Shown here in pieces: positions 1 through 5,198 of a DNA stretch of 12,967 nucleotides. The stretch is from Planctomycetaceae bacterium UBA4732. Its GTDB lineage: Bacteria > Planctomycetota > Planctomycetia > Gemmatales > Gemmataceae. The stretch's first letter is position 1. Each line of letters starts with the position of its first letter. A program made the translations under genes and the position numbers. The notes under the pieces were generated by a model that saw only the letters and a program-made list of their open reading frames with translations, did no database searches and was not told the origin of the DNA. The stretch lies in NCBI GenBank assembly GCA_002404095.1, contig DHJA01000269.1:1-12967 (forward strand). Direction: 5' to 3'.

Positions 1-47
1 TAGGTTTTTTCGGAAAGTGCAGTAACGACGGATTCGGTCGTGTTCAT
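1..47 (-). CDS. 5' end of an unidentified minus-strand gene (partial)
   Basis: Reading leftward from an ATG whose complement is at 45-47, the frame is open to the window edge and begins MNTTESVVTALSEKT. The start is supported by a very strong ribosome binding site: the minus strand reads GGAGGAAGGAG followed by TAATCCC and then ATG. The gene is divergent from the HicB-like gene, so the roughly 130 bp between them should hold both promoters. Only 15 codons are visible, too few to identify a family. Confidence is in the existence of a gene start, not in any function. Confidence 0.6.
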   Translation of the reverse strand, partial: MNTTESVVTALSEKT

Positions 48-121
48 GGGATTACTCCTTCCTCCATCAGTCTAACGACGCCGGGGGGCGTGCGGAAGTT
101 CAAGTCGCTACTCGAATCGCT

Positions 122-150
122 TTACCAAGCAGGTTGTGCGAGAATATACT
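122..150 (+). promoter_or_regulatory. Candidate sigma70-type promoter for the HicB-like gene
   Basis: TTACCA (122-127) and TATACT (145-150) are separated by exactly 17 bp and match the -35 and -10 consensus at 4/6 and 5/6 positions. Transcription would start near 157, which fits a translation start at 180 or 192 and excludes the GTG at 90 that would extend the frame upstream. Predicted from sequence only. Confidence 0.45.
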
Positions 151-179
151 TTCCCTGGAAAAGGCGAGGATTCTTTCTC

Positions 180-389
180 TTGGAGATCGTCATAAAGTAC
201 GCCGTTGTCATAGAAGAATCGGACGAGGGCTTCGCTGTTTCCGTTCCGGGACTGCCCGGGTGTCACTCGCAAGGGACCACGGAGGCGGAAGCGTTGGTGA
301 ACATCGCCGACGCCATCCGAGGATATTTGGAGGCGGCCCAAGAACTTGCACGATCGGCAGGAGCCAAACAGGCGACGGTTGAGGTGTAG
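180..389 (+). CDS. hicB: HicB-family antitoxin-like protein
   Basis: The product (about 65-69 residues) carries the compact HicB/UPF0150 partial RNase-H-like fold: KYAVVIEESDEGFAVSVPGL, then PGC, then a helix containing TEAEALVNIADAIRGYLEAA. HicB proteins normally neutralise and co-repress with the HicA mRNA interferase. Members usually begin MKYxVVIE, but the codon at that point (192-194) is ATA, with GGAG at 182-185 six bases upstream. The nearest recognised start in frame is TTG at 180, preceded by AGGCGAGGA at 162-170. I annotate from 180, but an ancestral ATG mutated to ATA at 192 is equally possible. There is no visible C-terminal DNA-binding domain, so this is the short HicB type. The adjacent hicA looks broken, so the protein may be an orphan antitoxin or decaying. 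Confidence 0.75.
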   Translation: MEIVIKYAVVIEESDEGFAVSVPGLPGCHSQGTTEAEALVNIADAIRGYLEAAQELARSAGAKQATVEV

Positions 390-391
390 CC

Positions 392-478
392 CTGCCCGAG
401 TTGCCGGGCGTCAACCATCGGGAGGTAGTTTGAGCGCTGGGGAAGGCCGGTGACCTCATGGCCGGAAAGAAGTTGTGA
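392..478 (+). pseudogene. hicA: Remnant of a HicA-type toxin with internal stop
   Basis: Three bases after the hicB stop, one frame reads LPELPGVNHREVV, then TGA (431-433), then ALGKAG, before diverging and stopping at 476-478. This matches the usual HicA N-terminus (M-P-x-L-P-G-V-x-x-x-E-V-V-R-A-L-x-K-A-G-F) from memory of the family, with the conserved Arg codon replaced by TGA, as a single CGA-to-TGA transition would give. There is no good start codon (CTG at 392), and the part that should carry the catalytic His (GxH) and the C-terminal strand is absent or unrecognisable. It lies in the normal toxin position beside hicB, though most hicAB loci place hicA first. The match is short, so confidence is moderate. 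Confidence 0.5.
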
Positions 479-555
479 CTTAGCAATGCTCCCAGGGTTC
501 GACGGCGCCGCTACCATTCTGGGCTTTGCGTCCGCCTAAACGCCGCACCGCCGCA

Positions 556-765
556 TCATGGATGCTGCCAGGTGCCCTGCTGATTATTACACGGCTGGGG
601 TTGGACAGGATAATTTGAGGCCGGGCCGCAACACGGCTGAGGGGGGCAAGCGCAGCCAGCCTGCCCCGACACCGCCGGGTAATTGCGTTCGCAATAGCCT
701 CGGCATCCCATCAGACACACCACCCCGGCCAACGCCAGAAGTTTAATGATCCGTAAACTCGCCAT
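556..765 (-). CDS. Small Cys-rich lipoprotein
   Basis: This is a 69-residue protein starting at ATG (complement 763-765), preceded on the minus strand by AGGAGG seven bases upstream. Residues 1-20 form a lipoprotein signal (MASLRIIKLLALAGVVCLMG) with the lipobox Cys at 21, predicted to be lipidated and anchored in an envelope membrane. The mature part is short and low in complexity, with Cys at 25, 38, 40, 45, 46 and 59 and several Pro/Gln pairs. No known domain is recognisable. An upstream in-frame extension to 975 is rejected because it runs through repeat DNA and would bury the signal peptide. It stands alone, divergent from argB. Function unknown. Confidence 0.72.
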   Translation of the reverse strand: MASLRIIKLLALAGVVCLMGCRGYCERNYPAVSGQAGCACPPQPCCGPASNYPVQPQPCNNQQGTWQHP

Positions 766-892
766 TTCCGAGCCTCCTAACCCATTCCGCGCGAAGCCGT
801 CCGCCCTGGATCGGCCTGGGGGAATGGCGATAACCGCACCGCGTGGATGGGTCAAGGTCAGAAATGGCCGACGCCAAAAACGGAGTGGCGCC

Positions 893-960
893 CCTCCAGA
901 TTTTGGAGGCGAGGGCCGTAGGGGCGGGGAAAGCCCCGACCCTACCCGCCAAAATCGAGA
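893..960. repeat. Intergenic hairpin repeat upstream of argB
   Basis: Two hairpins lie side by side. The first is CCTCCA (893-898) with TGGAGG (904-909). The second is GTAGGGGCGGGG (918-929) with CCCCGACCCTAC (934-945), one mismatch and a four-base loop. The block ends with CGCCAAAATCGAGA (947-960), which recurs at both outer ends of the insertion sequence at 6880-8654. It behaves like a copy of a dispersed repeat family rather than a terminator, as no T-run follows. Confidence 0.7.
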
Positions 961-986
961 AGGACACCCCCTCAATCAGGCGCCCC

Positions 987-1014
987 TTGACGCCTCTTCC
1001 CCTCGCCTTAGAAT
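987..1014 (+). promoter_or_regulatory. Predicted promoter of the arginine cluster
   Basis: TTGACG (987-992) matches the -35 consensus at 5/6 positions, and TAGAAT (1009-1014) matches the -10 at 5/6, with a 16-bp spacer. Transcription would begin near 1020, leaving a leader of about 30 nt before the argB GTG at 1053. No obvious ARG-box operator is visible. This is the best promoter match in the window. Confidence 0.6.
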
Positions 1015-1052
1015 AGTCATTTCTTATTTGAAGCCCCCGGCATTCCGCGGGC

Positions 1053-1946
1053 GTGAGTGAACCGACGACGATGGACGACGCCATTCGCAAGGCCGAGAGC
1101 CTGATCGAGGCCGGCGGCTATATCCGCAAGTTCCGCGATCGCTTCACGGTCATCAAGCTCGGCGGCAACGCCATGGAAGACCCCGTCGGCCTGGAGGCCA
1201 CGCTCCAGGACGTGGTCTTCATGGAGACGGTCGGTCTCCGCCCCATTCTCGTTCACGGCGGCGGCCGGGCCATCGACCGCGCCATGGCTGCGGCGGGCTT
1301 GACGCCGCGAAAAATCCAGGGCCGCCGCGTCACCGATGACGCCGCGCTCGAAATCGTCGTGCGCATCTTAACCCAGGAATCTGAAGGCCTCGTGGAGCAA
1401 ATCCGTCTGTTGGGCGGCCAGGCGCTGCCGCTCTTCGACCGCAGCCTCCAATGTTTATTCGGCGAGCGTCTGACGCTGCCCGGAGCGGACGGCCGACCCA
1501 TCGACCTCGGCCACGTCGGCCAGGTGACGCGCGTGAACGCGCCGCTGTTGGAGTCGCTGGGCCAGGGCGGCGTGGTGCCGGTGATTCCGTCGCTGGCGCA
1601 GACGAGCGAGGGCCGTTGGCTCAACGTCAACGCCGACACCGCCGCCGCCGCCGTGGCCGCGAACCTGCGGGCCGAAAAGCTCGTCTTTCTCAGCGACACA
1701 CCCGGCGTCCTCATCGACCGCCGCGATCCGACCACGCTTCAGAGAAGCCTCAACGCCGCGCGCTGCCGGCAGCTCATCGCCGAAGGAATCATCGACGCCG
1801 GCATGATCCCCAAGGTCGAGGCGTGTCTGGAAAGCCTACGCGGCGGCGTTCGCAAGACGCACATGATCGACGGCCGCCTGAAACATTCGCTCCTGCTCGA
1901 AATCTACACGCACAGCGGCGTCGGGACGGAAATCACCCTTGAATGA
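1053..1946 (+). CDS. argB: Acetylglutamate kinase
   Basis: ArgB phosphorylates N-acetyl-L-glutamate with ATP, the second step of arginine synthesis, in the cytoplasm. The 297-residue product has the amino-acid-kinase signatures in order: VIKLGG (33-38, with phosphate-binding Lys35), VHGGG (67-71), the NVNAD motif (191-195), FLSDTPGV (212-219) and GMIPKVEA (250-257). It ends with HSLLLEI and GVGTEI, as expected for full-length enzymes. The start is GTG at 1053; ATG at 1071 (MDDAIRKAESL) is also acceptable, and neither has a clear Shine-Dalgarno. The N-terminal extension of about 30 residues before VIKLGG resembles the helix seen in arginine-regulated hexameric kinases, so feedback inhibition is possible (inference). 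It is the first gene of the cluster and overlaps argD by four bases. Confidence 0.95.
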   Translation: MSEPTTMDDAIRKAESLIEAGGYIRKFRDRFTVIKLGGNAMEDPVGLEATLQDVVFMETVGLRPILVHGGGRAIDRAMAAAGLTPRKIQGRRVTDDAALEIVVRILTQESEGLVEQIRLLGGQALPLFDRSLQCLFGERLTLPGADGRPIDLGHVGQVTRVNAPLLESLGQGGVVPVIPSLAQTSEGRWLNVNADTAAAAVAANLRAEKLVFLSDTPGVLIDRRDPTTLQRSLNAARCRQLIAEGIIDAGMIPKVEACLESLRGGVRKTHMIDGRLKHSLLLEIYTHSGVGTEITLE

Positions 1947-3139
1947 ACGGCGAATGCGACATGAATCCCGCGACCCTCGACCTGTATCAGCGTTACGTAA
2001 TCCCCAACTACACACGCTATCCCGTTTGTCTGGTGCGCGGCGAAGGGTCCGCCGTCTGGGATGACGCCGGCAACCGTTATCTCGATTTCTTCCCCGGCTG
2101 GGGCTGCAACCTCCTCGGCCACTGTCCGCCGCGCGTCGTCGCGGCGGTGCGCGAACAGGCCGGCCAACTGATCCATGTGCCCAACAGCTGGTACACGGAA
2201 GCCCAGGGAAAGCTTGCCCAGGCGCTCGGCGAGCGCACCGGCTGGGGCGGTCAATGTTTCTTCTGCAACAGCGGCGCGGAAGCGGTCGAGGCCGCCATCA
2301 AGGTCGCGCGCCTCAACGGCAAACCGGGCCGTTATAAGATTGTGTCGATGCTCAATAGCTTCCACGGCCGGACGTTCGGCGCCCTCAGCGCGACCGGCCA
2401 ACCTAAGTATCATCAAGGTCTGGAACCGTTGCTGGCCGGCTTCAACTACGCCCCCTTCGGCGACCTCGACGCCGCTTCTAAACTTATCGACTCCGAAACG
2501 TGCGCCATTCTGATCGAACCAATTCAGGGCGAAGGCGGGATCAACTTACCGCCGACCGGCTATCTCGAAGGGCTGCGCGAGCTGACCGACCGCCATAAGC
2601 TGATGCTCATTTTCGACGAGGTGCAGACCGGCATGGGCCGCACCGGCCGCTGGTTCGCCCACCAAAATTGGAACGTGCAACCCGACGCCGTCACCCTGGC
2701 CAAAGCACTGGCCGGCGGCGTGGCGTGCGGCGGTCTGATCGCCCGGCCGGAATTCGCTGCCAAGCTGCGGCCCGGAACACACGCCGCCACGTTTGGCGGC
2801 AACCCGCTGGCCTGCGCCGCCGCCCTTGCCACGATCGAGACCATCGAGGCCGACGGCCTGTTGGCGCGTGGCGTGGAGATCGGCGAGCGCTTCCGCCAGC
2901 GTTTCGAGGCGCTGCGCGGTCGCTGCCCCTGGATACGCGACGTGCGCATTCGCGGCTGCATGATCGGCGTCGAGCTGACCATCGACGGCGCCCCGATCGT
3001 GCAAGCGTGTCTGGAGCGGCGCCTGCTTATCAATTGCACCCATTCCACCGTACTGCGTCTCTTACCCGCCCTCACCCTCAGCGATGCTGAGTTGGATGAG
3101 GGATGCTCGATATTGGAGGAAGTAGTTGGTAATCAGTAG
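1943..3139 (+). CDS. argD: Acetylornithine aminotransferase (class III, PLP-dependent)
   Basis: ArgD transfers an amino group from glutamate to N-acetylglutamate semialdehyde, giving N-acetylornithine. The 398-residue protein shows class-III aminotransferase features: NSGAEAVEAAIKVAR (109-123), FHGRTFGALSATGQPKYH (140-157), the PLP-contacting IFDEVQTGMGRTG (223-235, Asp225) and the Schiff-base Lys254 in TLAKALAGG. The start at 1943 forms an ATGA overlap with the argB stop, suggesting translational coupling; ATG at 1961 (MNPATLDLYQRY) is an alternative that fits the family alignment better. The last codons (VVGNQ, stop at 3137-3139) fall in the left arm of a large palindromic repeat, so the natural C-terminus may have been replaced. 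Related ornithine or succinylornithine aminotransferases are less likely given the argB/argF context. Confidence 0.93.
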   Translation: MNGECDMNPATLDLYQRYVIPNYTRYPVCLVRGEGSAVWDDAGNRYLDFFPGWGCNLLGHCPPRVVAAVREQAGQLIHVPNSWYTEAQGKLAQALGERTGWGGQCFFCNSGAEAVEAAIKVARLNGKPGRYKIVSMLNSFHGRTFGALSATGQPKYHQGLEPLLAGFNYAPFGDLDAASKLIDSETCAILIEPIQGEGGINLPPTGYLEGLRELTDRHKLMLIFDEVQTGMGRTGRWFAHQNWNVQPDAVTLAKALAGGVACGGLIARPEFAAKLRPGTHAATFGGNPLACAAALATIETIEADGLLARGVEIGERFRQRFEALRGRCPWIRDVRIRGCMIGVELTIDGAPIVQACLERRLLINCTHSTVLRLLPALTLSDAELDEGCSILEEVVGNQ

Positions 3140-3231
3140 TCGATTCAATAAGTCCTATAAGTCCTATAAGACCTATAGGACCTATAGGTCTTATAGGACT
3201 TATAAGATCGACTACTGACTACTGACTACTA
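3121..3231. repeat. Large AT-rich palindrome between argD and argF
   Basis: A perfect 23-bp inverted repeat (3157-3179 and 3181-3203) surrounds a single central base at 3180. It is built from units such as AAGTCCTATAAGACCTATAG. A second, outer pair, CAGTAGTCGAT (3134-3144) and ATCGACTACTG (3207-3217), brackets it. The right side has a threefold tandem of GACTACT (3210-3230), and the bases from 3121 are a degenerate complement of that tandem. The left arm overlaps the argD stop codon and the right arm ends eight bases before the argF start. Base composition is far more AT-rich than the flanking genes, consistent with a mobile or dispersed repeat. Confidence 0.88.
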
Positions 3232-3238
3232 TTTAGCC

Positions 3239-4150
3239 ATGAGAAACTTTCTCGATCTGATTGATCTGAAAACCGACGACCTCCATCACCTCTTGTCCGA
3301 GGCGGCGCGTTTGAAAGCGGCCTTCAAAGCCGGCGACCGGCCGCCGCTGCTGGCCGGCCGTGTCCTCGGCATGATCTTTGAGAAGCAGTCGCTGCGTACG
3401 CGCGTCAGCTTCGAGGCGGCCATGGCCCAACTCGGCGGCCGTAGCATCTTCCTCAGCGCCACCGACGGCCCCATCGGTCAGCGCGAAAGCGTCCCCGATT
3501 TCGCCCGCACCCTCAGCGAATATGTGGACGCCGTCGTCCTGCGCGTCTTCAGCCATCAGACGCTTGAAGAGTTCGCCGCTCACTCGCGCATTCCGGTCAT
3601 AAACGGCCTGTCGGACCTTGCTCATCCGTGTCAGGCGCTCGGCGACCTCCTCACCATTCAGGAAGTTTTCGGCTCCATCAAGGGGCGTACCGTCGTCTTC
3701 GTCGGCGACGGCAACAACGTGGCCCGGTCGTTGGCGTTGGCCTGCGGCAAGCTCGGCGCCCGCTTTATCCTGTCGGCGCCGGAAGGCTATCGCTTCGACG
3801 ACTCGTTCGTGCAGATTTTCCGTCGCCAGGCGCCGCACGGAGAACTTTCGCAAGACGGCGCGCCGGCTCATGCGGTCGCCGGCGCCGACGTTATTTACAC
3901 CGACGTATGGACGAGCATGGGTCAAGAGACGGAACGCGAACGCCGGCTACGGCACTTCGCCGGCTTCCAGGTGGACGCGGCATTGATGGCCAAGGCGCCG
4001 AAACAGGCCAGGCTGATGCACTGCCTGCCCGCCCATCGCGGCGAAGAGGTTAGCGCCGAGGCCATCGACGGCGAACGCAGCGTCGTCTTTCAGCAGGCCG
4101 GCAACCGGATGCACGCGCAGAAAGCGGTCCTGGTATGGCTGTTGACGTGA
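3239..4150 (+). CDS. argF: Ornithine carbamoyltransferase
   Basis: ArgF condenses ornithine and carbamoyl phosphate to citrulline; the active enzyme is normally a cytoplasmic trimer. The 303-residue product has the carbamoyl-phosphate site as FEKQSLRTRVSFE (47-59), where many family members read FEKPSTRTR, then HPCQ (129-132), FVGDGNNVARSL (154-165), DVWTSMGQE (222-230) and the ornithine-loop HCLPAHRGEE (261-270). It ends FQQAGNRMHAQKAVLVWLL, as complete enzymes do. The ATG at 3239 has no Shine-Dalgarno: its leader is the palindromic repeat, so initiation may rely on structure or on readthrough from argD. It sits 99 bp after argD, so co-transcription would require passage through the palindrome. 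Putrescine or N-acetylornithine carbamoyltransferase is less likely. Confidence 0.94.
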   Translation: MRNFLDLIDLKTDDLHHLLSEAARLKAAFKAGDRPPLLAGRVLGMIFEKQSLRTRVSFEAAMAQLGGRSIFLSATDGPIGQRESVPDFARTLSEYVDAVVLRVFSHQTLEEFAAHSRIPVINGLSDLAHPCQALGDLLTIQEVFGSIKGRTVVFVGDGNNVARSLALACGKLGARFILSAPEGYRFDDSFVQIFRRQAPHGELSQDGAPAHAVAGADVIYTDVWTSMGQETERERRLRHFAGFQVDAALMAKAPKQARLMHCLPAHRGEEVSAEAIDGERSVVFQQAGNRMHAQKAVLVWLLT

Positions 4151-4174
4151 GGCGACAGGAAGGCCGTAGGTACC

Positions 4175-4588
4175 ATGAATGAACTTTCGTGGCTTGTCGG
4201 ACACTCGTGTCAATCCCTCACCCGACGGGAGTTTGATTGGGTACTTGTCTTCGACAAGAGAGTAAGTCTTGTTATTGAATGTCTCTGGCGCCTTGTAGAA
4301 AACGGTCGAATACGATTTACAAGTCAAGATGACGGTCACCAATTTGGTTTCCCGGCTCCTGTAGACGCCGCCATGGAGGTTAACCGCCGCCTGGCGCGGG
4401 CGTCAGTGGAGGCGGTTGATCTTCGGGACGGCCTGTTAGACTTGGAACTGCGATTCAGCACGGGACATATTCTTCAGATCATTCCCGATTCTTCGGGATA
4501 TGAGGCGTGGAACCTCCTCAACGAAACCAGCCAATTCATCGCCGTTGGAGGGGGTGAGCTGACTATCTTTCACCAGAAGACGGCTTGA
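4175..4588 (+). CDS. DUF6188-like small protein
   Basis: This 137-residue, probably cytoplasmic protein has no signal peptide or membrane segment. It is beta-rich, and its C-terminal part, LDLELRFSTGHILQIIPD followed by SSGYEAWNL and GGGELTIF, resembles the YEAW...PGGELA pattern I associate with DUF6188 proteins. This assignment is from memory and needs a profile search. Members of that group are uncharacterised and sometimes sit near toxin or immunity genes. The start is ATG at 4175 with AGGAAGG at 4157-4163, a rather long 11-base spacing. It begins 24 bp after argF on the same strand and may ride on the same transcript, but nothing ties it to arginine metabolism. Confidence 0.65.
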   Translation: MNELSWLVGHSCQSLTRREFDWVLVFDKRVSLVIECLWRLVENGRIRFTSQDDGHQFGFPAPVDAAMEVNRRLARASVEAVDLRDGLLDLELRFSTGHILQIIPDSSGYEAWNLLNETSQFIAVGGGELTIFHQKTA

Positions 4589-4626
4589 AGGGAATTATTC
4601 CATGCGACAGGGCGGCGGGCTGCCCG

Positions 4627-4812
4627 TCATGCCGCTTTGGCGTCTTTCGTTTCGGGCATGAAGCCGATGTACAACACGGCCGCGAGAGTGGCGATCCCGG
4701 CAAAGACGCCGAAGGCGACCTTGGCTATTCCGCCCGAAGCAAGGGTCTCGTCCACTTCCTTGGGGCGGATGAGGAACATGGCGCCGGCGGCGGAAACCGT
4801 TTCATCAGGCAT
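4627..4812 (-). CDS. Small single-helix membrane protein
   Basis: This 61-residue protein starts at ATG (complement 4810-4812), with GAGGAA on the minus strand about four bases upstream. It has a charged N-terminal part (MPDETVSAAG, then FLIRPKEVDETLASGG), one transmembrane helix at about 29-51 (IAKVAFGVFAGIATLAAVLY) and a short charged tail ending ETKDAKAA. It ends 38 bp from the convergent DUF6188-like gene. Longer versions of the frame (to 5070) run into the MITE and are artefacts. No family recognised; function unknown. Confidence 0.62.
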   Translation of the reverse strand: MPDETVSAAGAMFLIRPKEVDETLASGGIAKVAFGVFAGIATLAAVLYIGFMPETKDAKAA

Positions 4813-4886
4813 GAGGTTCCTCACGGCGTTTGCGGATAAAGCAGGCTGCCTGCTCCTACTGAATCGAGCTTTGGAAAACGCCAGGC

Positions 4887-5105
4887 GAGCCGCCGGGTTT
4901 ATCCCATAAGTATCTACACAAGTGGGGTGCCATGCTTTCGCGGGCCGGTCCCGAAACCTCGTCCAGTCCCAACCCCGCGAAAGCATGAGTCCCGCGTGGG
5001 ACTCATGCTTTCGCGGCAGCTTAGACGGCGGGAAGGTGCGGAAAGAGGCCGCGAAAGCATGGCACCCCACTTGTGTAGATACTTATGGGTTTATCCCGGC
5101 GGTTC
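4887..5105. repeat. Older GC-rich hairpin interrupted by the MITE
   Basis: If the MITE (4906-5086) and one copy of the 11-bp duplication are removed, the remaining DNA folds into a hairpin: GAGCCGCCGGG (4887-4897), loop TTTAT, CCCGGCGGTTC (5095-5105), with only one G-T mismatch. The 11-bp direct repeats GGGTTTATCCC lie at 4895-4905 and 5087-5097. The element thus inserted into the loop of a pre-existing hairpin, which may itself be a dispersed repeat or a terminator. Confidence 0.75.
4906..5086. mobile_element. 181-bp MITE-like element with 38-bp terminal inverted repeats
   Basis: The ends are perfect inverted repeats: 4906-4943 (starting ATAAGTATCTACACAAGTGG and ending CATGCTTTCGCGG) and its exact complement at 5049-5086. 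Counting the flanking CC/GG, 40 bp match. The copy is bordered by an 11-bp direct repeat, GGGTTTATCCC, a convincing target-site duplication. The interior holds a second perfect 19-bp stem (4975-4993 and 4998-5016) with loop GCGT. The 13-mer CCGCGAAAGCATG or its complement occurs four times. There is no credible coding sequence, so any movement would require a transposase elsewhere in the genome. The GGG-N5-CCC target with 11-bp duplication recalls IS231-type members of the IS4 family. Confidence 0.85.
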
Positions 5106-5118
5106 GGACGGCGGGCAT

Positions 5119-5178
5119 AAAGGCCGCCGCTCGCCTTGGCTTTGCCCAAGCTGGACTCAATAAAAGCGGGCGGCGGCC
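5119..5178 (-). terminator. Possible terminator of the proline-rich protein gene
   Basis: On the minus strand, about 20 bp after the stop of the proline-rich gene, GGCCGCCGC and GCGGCGGCC (5170-5178 and 5122-5130) can pair as a 9-bp stem. The intervening 39 nt include a smaller CTTGG/CCAAG hairpin. The stem is followed by only three T (5119-5121). The shape fits a branched intrinsic terminator, but the short T-run makes it uncertain. Confidence 0.4.
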
Positions 5179-5198
5179 AAACATTTGCGCCGGCCGCG

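Noticed and set aside
90..179. N-terminal extension of the HicB-like protein from GTG 90
   Set aside because: It would place the start upstream of the predicted promoter, and the added residues do not fit the family, which begins at KYAVV.
4627..5070. 147-residue extension of the small membrane protein through the MITE
   Set aside because: Residues upstream of the ATG at 4812 are encoded by the palindromic element, and a good ribosome binding site precedes 4812.
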